From Earliella scabrosa (Eukaryota > Basidiomycota > Agaricomycetes > Polyporales > Polyporaceae), in the NCBI GenBank assembly GCA_022605405.1, contig JABYQQ010000005.1:1922001-1986000 (forward strand): 64,000 nt of DNA. The letters are read 5' to 3'. The notes under the pieces are model-generated. The model was not told the origin of the DNA, did not search any database, and was given only the letters and a program-made list of their open reading frames with translations. Position numbers and translations under genes: made by a program. Of this stretch, positions 57,316 through 64,000 are shown one piece after another (positions within the stretch are counted from its first letter, which is position 1; each line of letters starts with the position of its first letter).

Positions 57316-58668
57316 CGCGCCCTCTGCCGGGCTGCGGCGCGCCAGGCGTTGCGTATCTCCGGGGGGTGACATGGGAGCTGGAGTGTGGGACGTCATGTCC
57401 GTGGTCATATTGTGGCAACATAGAGGTTAGATTTGGAGAGGAGAGGGGTGGGATGGGGAAGGGGCCTGCCTGCGTCCGGCAAGACAACGAGCTTCGGAAG
57501 CAGGCGTGGGGCCACGGACGACTATCCTCCTCTCTTTTTGCTATACCTACACGACACCTCGTGCGGTTAGGAGGGCGCACGGGAACGAGTATACCACTCC
57601 CTCCTCCAGTACCGGGTCGGCCGCCTGCCAAGCTGGTGCACTGCACACTGTGCGGCCGTTCCGTCATGAACATCGTCATCGCCTTCGACAAGCCCCTCCG
57701 TGTGGCCGACACACGTTGCGCGGATAGAGTTCTCGCTGCGCTTGCTCCCGTCGTCTACGTTCTTACGTTCCTCCTGCTCGCGGTCTGGCTTTCGCTCGGC
57801 AGTCTGCTATCCTCGCACATTCGTCCTCGCTACCCCACGTCATCGTCATCGTCGCGCTTCCTATTCACCTCTCATCAAACCCTACCCCCCACCCCCATCC
57901 CCTTTGTCCTTTCTTGTTCGTGACTAGACAGACGTTCCTCGCGCGCGTACATTCTTCGTATCGATATCTGTAGCTTGCGTTCTTGCGTAGTGCGTTCCGC
58001 GTCCTCGATTCCGTCTCATAATAGCGACTCGCCACTGGCGGCTGGCGAGTACCGGGTAGTGTGGATAGCGATAGTAGACTGTGGTGGGCGTCGGGCGGGA
58101 GGCGGCGATGGGGACGGCGATGTGCTAATAGGTACTGGTAGAAGTTCTGCACACAAGTAACTTACGTACACATATACAGACATATCTATCAACCTTGGGC
58201 TTCGGTGCGTCCGAAAGAGAACATGTGGCTGTCAGTACGTGCACTCTGGAGTGCTGCGGAGCGGATGTCGAGGGTTTGGACATAACCGCTAAAGTATGTA
58301 GAAGTGTGAGAGAGCGCGTGCGCAGCTGCGTATAGCTTCACGTAGTTTGCGTAGCTGCCGAGTCTGGAACTCCCATGCGAAGACGAAGACGAAGACGAGG
58401 GCCGAGGCCAGTGATGCGAGGTTCAACCGTGTAATGTATTCGTTTTGTCAGTAGTACAGGCTGTCCATTACCTACTGCGACAGCCACCAAAGCCCCGACG
58501 ATATGGTACATTTCGTGCAGATGCAGCGTCTTCGATTTCCTACGGTCCGTTCCCCGGCCCCCAGTAGCCCGCCCAGTCGCCCGCCGCTACACGCAACACC
58601 CCGCACCCCGCACGCAAGCAAAGCTAAAGGGAAGTCTAGGAGTCGGCGTGTGTCGGATGATAGTCTGA
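57316..58668. other. Convergent intergenic region
   Basis: A hydrophobic open stretch near 57666-57923 could be a tiny membrane protein but has no other support. A GACGAA-type hexamer repeat occurs near 58378-58400. Otherwise I see nothing. Confidence 0.35.
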
Positions 58669-60301
58669 TTATAGGAGATCGTCGGGGGAGACGTCGGGCC
58701 CGGAGATGACCGCCTTGATGACTGGCTTGCCGTCCTCGCTCTTGCCGGCGCGCGTCGCCTGGAAGGCCTTGACAGCGTCGTCGAATTTGAACCGGTGCGT
58801 GACGAGCGGCTTGAGGTCGACCTTGCCCTGCGCGACGAGCGCGATGGCGAGGTTGTAGTCGCCGGGCTGGCGGGTCGGGGAGACAAGGTTAGCAACGGGT
58901 TTGTTCGGAAGACGAGAAGAGGGCGGGTGGTGTGTGCTGAGTACTCACGCCGTAGCGGAAGGAGCCCTTGAAGTTTAGCTCCTTGACGAGAAGAGTGGTG
59001 ATGGGAATCTGGACCTCGGCTTGGCCCATACCGAGCTAGATATTAAGAGAGAGGGAGTCAGCGGGGGAAGTGCAGAACCTCCGCGACGCGCGACGGAGCG
59101 AGCGCACACGTACCTGGACGAAGGTCCCGCCATGCTTCGCGATGAGGATGCCGGTCTGGATGGACACCTCGGCGCCGCTCGCCTCGACGATGAGGTCGAT
59201 GGCGGTGGGGCCGCGCTCCTCGAGACCGAGCTGCTGCATCATGAGCTTCGCGTTGCGCTGCGAGTACGCGATGCGGCTCTCGCCCTCCTGGAACTTCGGC
59301 GGGACGTACGTGTCCGTCGCGGCGTACGCCTTGGCGAACTCGAGCCGGCTGGGGACGATGTCCACCGCGATGACGCGCGAGGCGCCGAGCGCGCGCGCGA
59401 CGGCCATGCAGAGCAGGCCGACGGGGCCTGCGCCGAAGACGACGACGGACTGGTTCGTCTTGAGCTGGGCGATGTTCGCTACCGAGTGGACGGCGACGGA
59501 GAGGGGCTCCATCTGCGCCGCCGGAGGGGTTCAATAAAGCCCAGATAAGACGGAGAAGATGTGATGGACTCACCATCGCACCATCTTCGAGCGTGAGCTG
59601 GTCGGGGAGCTTGTAGCAGAGGTCGGCGGGAATGGGGTAGTACCGTGCAAGGGTACCGTCGTATGGGGGCGTGGCCGCGAAGACGATGTCTGGGCAGAGC
59701 TGAATCTCAGGTGAGAGGCCAGTCCACAGCTTGACTGGTAACTGCGACTCACCTCGTACCGACCGCGTTTGCAGTCTTCGCAAACGCGGCAGGTAGCGCC
59801 CGGCTCCATTGCGACACGGTCACCCTCCTTGAGGTGCTTGACGCGCTTTCCGACTGCATGACGGCGTGAGGGATGGATCGTGGCAGGACGGGCGTGGCGT
59901 CGGGAGCGTACCTTGCTGCACGATACCGGCCGATTCGTGTCCGAGGACCTGGACGGATGTGTGAACTTTGGGAGCTTAGTGTGCAGTCGTGAGGGACGGA
60001 CCATGGGCTTCTCGACCACGAAGTCGCCGATACGGCCATGGACGAGGTAGTGCACGTCGGACCCGCAGATACCTTGTCGGCACAGTGAGAAAGAGGGAGG
60101 CGGGGAATGAATGGCTGCATGGGTACGCACCTGTCTTCTTCACTGCGACGAGAACCTCATCATCCTTGACTTCACACATACGTGAGCCCTGGGCGCGACG
60201 TCATTGATTCCGGCGGGAAGGGACGTACTGTCGGGGATGGGGCGCTCCTCGTAGGTGACATCCTCGATCTTGCGGAGGACGAAGGAGGGGTTGTTGGACA
60301 T
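58669..60301 (-). CDS. Xylitol/sorbitol dehydrogenase (D-xylulose reductase)
   Basis: Nine minus-strand exons (60301-60229, 60169-60131, 60072-60002, 59948-59912, 59853-59753, 59699-59574, 59512-59114, 59035-58949, 58866-58669) give 376 residues. It is a zinc-dependent medium-chain dehydrogenase. The catalytic zinc site is Cys40 (GICGSDVHY), His65 and Glu66 (VLGHESAG). The structural zinc has Cys95, Cys98, Cys101 and Cys109 with classic spacing. The Rossmann motif is VVFGAGPVGLL, and Asp in VIAVDIVPS points to NAD rather than NADP. The C-terminus (VTHRFKFDDAVKAF, GKSEDGKPVIKAVISGPD) is close to fungal xylitol dehydrogenase, which converts xylitol to D-xylulose in pentose catabolism. L-arabinitol dehydrogenase is the main alternative. 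Confidence 0.9.
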
Positions 60302-61294
60302 GGCTGAGAGCGAGAGGGGTCAGGAGGATGGCAGAGGCGGGCGAGCGCATCCGACATTGAGGTATTTGAATGCCGGAAGGCGGGGGACCGGACCGCGGAG
60401 AGGGTGTCTGGGCCAGGCTCATCTGACTTGAAGGAGAGAGCGATGGGACCGTCGATGGTCGATAGCGATAGTGCTCGGTGGCACTATCCTGCCCGCTCTC
60501 ACCTGCTCTCCCCAGCCTCAGCCCGGAGCAGACTCGGGATCGCCCTTGTGCGGCCCAGCCAATCCAGCGCGTCCCGCAACTGGATATGGTTAGATCCCTG
60601 CCTTATGGGGAAACGCAAGTCAGTGGACGTACTTTTTGCAGGGCCTCCTCCAGACCTCCCCGTGTTTTAACTGCCCGTCGGGCCACGGCCGGCGGGGAAC
60701 TTGCGGGTGGTGGTCGATAGGAGAGCTGTCATGCTGAGCAATCGTGCGTGCACTCGCGTGGCAGACATGCGAAGCGCACGTTGCTCAGCAGCCCGCGCTC
60801 CCAACAGCGTGCAATCTGGACCCACACCGACCAAGCGTCACGTATCGCACCGAGTACATATGAAAGAAGCTGGCCGAGGAAGGCGTGCGTGAATAGACGG
60901 CGGATTTACATATGTCTGCGCATGTGGGAAGCGAGCGGGGGAGATAACATCCCAGAATGGCAAGAGTCTGAATGCAGAGGCGTGATGCGTCCTCTGCCCG
61001 TCGCTTCAACCACCGTCGTCCGCGTCGAGGACGAGAGTGAGACGAGCGTGCTCGCCTGTTGCCTGCCGGACGCAGCCCAGCTGAGCCTCACCGCAGACGC
61101 ATTTTTCGGCAAGAAGAGATCGTTCTAGCATCGATAAAGCCCACGATTGCTTGATCAAGAAGCCACCCCTGCCCTAATTCAGACGCTCACGCCATCCCGC
61201 AAAATTCCTCAAATACTCGTTCTTCAACTCCTTTCGCCCCACCCCCTCTCTCTCTTCTCCCACCATCTTCCTCTCTCGTCCCCTGTTCTTCAGG
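60302..61294. promoter_or_regulatory. Divergent promoter, xylitol dehydrogenase/MET6
   Basis: This is about 1 kb between two start codons. A TATA-like CAAATACC (minus strand) lies some 60 bp upstream of the dehydrogenase. A strongly C/T-rich leader with CTCTCTC runs before MET6, as in highly expressed fungal genes. No gene is seen. Confidence 0.45.
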
Positions 61295-63882
61295 ATGGTC
61301 TCCTCCGCCGTTCTCGGTTTCCCTCGTATCGGTACGTCTCTTCTGACGCATCATCTTGCCCCTGCGCGTTTGATTGACGAGCATTCACCATCGCAGGTGC
61401 TAACCGTGAGGTGAAAAAGGCTGTCGAGGCCTACTGGGCTGGCAAGCTCTCCGCCGATGAGCTTACCAAGGCTGCTGCCGATGTCAAGAAGGCTAGCTGG
61501 ACCAGCCTCAAGGAGCGTGGTGTAGATATCATCCCCAGGTTCGTCTAAAGCTTTATGTGCACGCAGATCTCCAGATCTCGCATGATTGACGCGTGATTCC
61601 AGCGGTGACTTCACTCTCTACGACCACATCCTTGATCACTCCGCTGCGTTCAATGTCATCCCCAAGCGCTACTTGGGCAAGGGTCTTTCCCCCCTTGATG
61701 TTTACTTCGCCATGGGCCGTGGTCGCCAGGCTGAGGGCGTTGACGTTCCTGCCTGCGAGATGAAGAAGTGGTATGTAATTCTCGACGCCTGCGCTCCGCC
61801 TCTCCATCCTCACGGACTCCTCTAGGTTCGATTCGAACTACCACTTCGTCGTGCCTGAGTTCTCCGAGGAGACTGAGTTCAAGCTCAACTTCAACAAGGC
61901 GCTGGAGGAGTACCGTGAGGCTAAGGATCTCGGTATCACCACACGTCCTGTTGTCGTTGGCCCCGTTTCCTTCTTGGCTCTTGGCAAGGCTGCAAAGGAG
62001 GCCCGCGCTGGTTTCGAGCCCATCTCCCTCATCGGTCAGCTTATCCCCATCTACAAGCAGCTCCTTGCTGCCCTCAAGGAGGCCGGTGCCGAGTCGGTTC
62101 AGATTGACGAGCCCGTCCTTGTCCTCGACTCCGCATCCCTCTACGAGAAGCAGTTCGCGCAGGCTTACGCCGAGCTCGCCCCGGTTTCGCCCAAGCTCAT
62201 CCTGACCACCTACTACGGTCGTCTCGACTCCAACTTGACCTTCGCTGCCAAGCTCCCCGTTGCAGGTCTCCACATTGACCTCGACCGCGCTCCCGGCCAG
62301 CTCGATGAGGTCATCGCTGCTGTGAAGCCCACCAACCTCATCCTTTCCCTCGGTCTTGTCTCTGGCCGCAACATCTGGAAGACCGACTTCCAGGCGGCGC
62401 TCAAGCTCGGCCAGAAGGCTCTCGAGGCCCTCGGCAAGGATCGCGTCATCATTGGTTCTTCGTCCTCTCTCCTCCACACCCCCGTCACCCTGGCTGCGGA
62501 GAACAAGCTCACTCCTGAGCAGAAGGATTGGTTCGCCTTCGCCCTCGAGAAGGCTGCTGAGATCTCCGTCCTCGCGTCTGTTCTCTCTGGTTCGCAGGAC
62601 CCCAAGGTCGCTGAGGCTGTTGAGGCCAACCGTGCTTCCATCGCCAAGCGCCGTGAGTTCGAGCGCAACTCGGATGCGACTGTCCGCAACCGTGTCGCTG
62701 CCATCACTCCCGACATGCTTGAGCGCAAGAGCCCCTTCGCGGTTCGCAAGGACATTCAGCAGAAGCAGCTCCAGCTGCCGAAGTTCCCCACCACCACGAT
62801 CGGCTCCTTCCCTCAGACCAAGGAGATCCGTCAGGCCCGTGCCAAGCTCAACAAGAAGGAGATCACTGAGGCCGAGTACGAGAAGTTCATCGAGAAGGAG
62901 ATCGAGAGCGTCGTCCGCTTCCAGGAGCGCATCGGCCTCGACCTCCTCGTGCACGGTGAGCCGGAGCGTAACGACATGGTGCAGTACTTCGGTGAGCAGC
63001 TGGAGGGCTTCGTCTTCACCCAGAACGGTTGGGTGCAGAGCTACGGTTCTCGGTGAGTTCTCATGCCTGCATGACTCAGAGGCAGTGTCTCACATTTCCT
63101 TTTAGCTACGTTCGCCCTCCCATCGTCGTTTCGGACGTCAGCCGCCCCAAGCCCATGACCGTTCGCTGGAGCAGCTACGCACAGAGCCTCACCAGCAAGC
63201 CCATGAAGGGTATGCTCACTGGGCCCGTCACCATTCTCAACTGGTCGTTCCCTCGTGCCGATGTCTCTCGCGAGCTCCAGTGCAAGCAGCTCGCTCTCGC
63301 GCTTCGCGACGAGGTCATCGATCTTGAGAAGGCTGGTATCAAGGCTGTCCAGGTCGACGAGCCTGCTCTCCGTGAGGGTGTAAGTGCGCTCATCTCGTAT
63401 GGAAGCCTCGCCGCTCACACTTGTCGCCATAGCTTCCTCTCCGCAAGGCTGACTGGCAGGCCTACCTCGACTGGGCCCTCCCGTCGTTCAAGCTCGCCAC
63501 TGCCGGTGTTACCGACGCGCTCCAGACCCACTCGCACTTCTGCTACTCCGACTTCGACGACATCTTCCCGTCCATCCAGGCGCTCGATGCCGATGTCATC
63601 TCGATCGAGGCCTCGAAGAGCGACATGAAGCTCCTCAACACCTTCAAGCACTACGGCTACTCCAACCAGATCGGCCCTGGTGTCTACGACATCCACTCGC
63701 CCCGTGTCCCGTCTGAGGACGAGATCAAGGAGCGTCTCGCGGCCATGCTTGCGATCCTCCCCGGCGACCTCCTCGTCGTCAACCCTGACTGTGGTCTGAA
63801 GACCCGTGGCTGGACGGAGACCGAGGCTTCCCTCGTGAACCTCGTCAACGCCGCCCGCTGGGCCCGCCAGAACTACGCGTAG
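61295..63882 (+). CDS. MET6: Cobalamin-independent methionine synthase
   Basis: Six exons (61295-61331, 61397-61538, 61603-61770, 61826-63052, 63106-63379, 63433-63882) give 765 residues, the standard MetE length. It transfers a methyl group from 5-methyltetrahydropteroyl-polyglutamate to homocysteine in the cytosol. The N-terminal barrel begins [18 protein letters not shown]. The C-terminal barrel begins [17 protein letters not shown] and holds [13 protein letters not shown] and [11 protein letters not shown]. Zinc ligands are visible in THSHFC (His651, Cys653) and [11 protein letters not shown]. Codon use is strongly biased to C-ending codons, consistent with high expression. The long antisense open frame across this gene is a by-product of that bias. 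Confidence 0.97.
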
Positions 63883-64000
63883 ACGCGCGTGCTTCTTGCG
63901 CTTCAACAGCGCCCGCGTTACGGTCCACAGTAACTTATCAGCACACTCTCAACGAGGTGTCCTGCGGCCCAGATGTTGTGCAGTGGTGTGGCGGATAAGC

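Noticed and set aside
57666..57926. Possible small membrane protein
   Set aside because: One hydrophobic segment only, with a low-complexity end, no start context and no family resemblance.
61656..62954. 432-codon antisense frame within MET6
   Set aside because: It is the complement of a highly codon-biased conserved gene; the Leu/Glu/Val-rich product is typical of such shadows.
1..64000. tRNA genes, CRISPR arrays, insertion sequences or retrotransposon ends
   Set aside because: I looked for B-box strings, regularly spaced repeats, terminal repeats and transposase or reverse-transcriptase motifs and saw none that held up.

Overview
This window is nuclear DNA from a filamentous basidiomycete, most likely an Agaricomycete and perhaps a polypore. 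The genes are dense and GC-rich. Almost all are split by many short introns (mostly about 40 to 110 bp, GT-AG, often ending in CAG or TAG), and a few exons are only 11 to 20 nt long. I rebuilt exon chains by hand from splice signals, frame continuity and family motifs. For most genes the exons sum exactly to an open frame, but none of the junctions has been checked against transcripts.

Left part (1-16.4 kb): a Pro/Ser-rich unknown protein (-), a secreted GH18 chitinase (+), two tandem paralogues with three Rap1/Myb-like modules each (+), a WTAP/Mum2-like RNA-methylation or splicing cofactor (-), and then about 2 kb with no convincing gene. The first paralogue carries an in-frame TAG that its twin lacks.

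Middle part (16.4-36 kb): a secreted GtaA-type glutaminase in 18 exons, a class I CPD photolyase, phosducin-like PLP1/TXNDC9, the ribosome-rescue factor DOM34/Pelota, OMP decarboxylase (URA3) and an alpha/beta hydrolase. After these comes a compact metabolic block: cytochrome P450 (+), monocarboxylate-type MFS transporter (-), cytochrome P450 (+). The two P450s have the same 12-exon architecture, with 11 of the 12 exons identical in length.

Right part (36-64 kb): tRNA/mRNA pseudouridine synthase PUS7 with two RGG tracts, an MFSD10/TetA-like MFS transporter, an unknown nuclear-type protein, a small protein with a diverged forkhead-like domain, mitochondrial EF-G2 (MEF2), isoprenylcysteine methyltransferase (STE14), ribosomal protein uL6 (RPL9), the 3'-end-processing factor PCF11, the PIN-domain nuclease SWT1, a GT32 mannosyltransferase (SUR1-like), a xylitol/sorbitol dehydrogenase and cobalamin-independent methionine synthase (MET6).

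Most of the window is housekeeping (RNA processing, translation, pyrimidine and methionine synthesis). The accessory parts are the Myb-like tandem pair, the P450-transporter-P450 block, the forkhead-like orphan and the unknown protein at 41.9-43.4 kb. Several neighbours share short divergent promoters: PLP1/DOM34, MEF2/STE14, RPL9/PCF11, hydrolase/P450 and transporter/P450. I found no tRNA, rRNA, CRISPR array or transposon.
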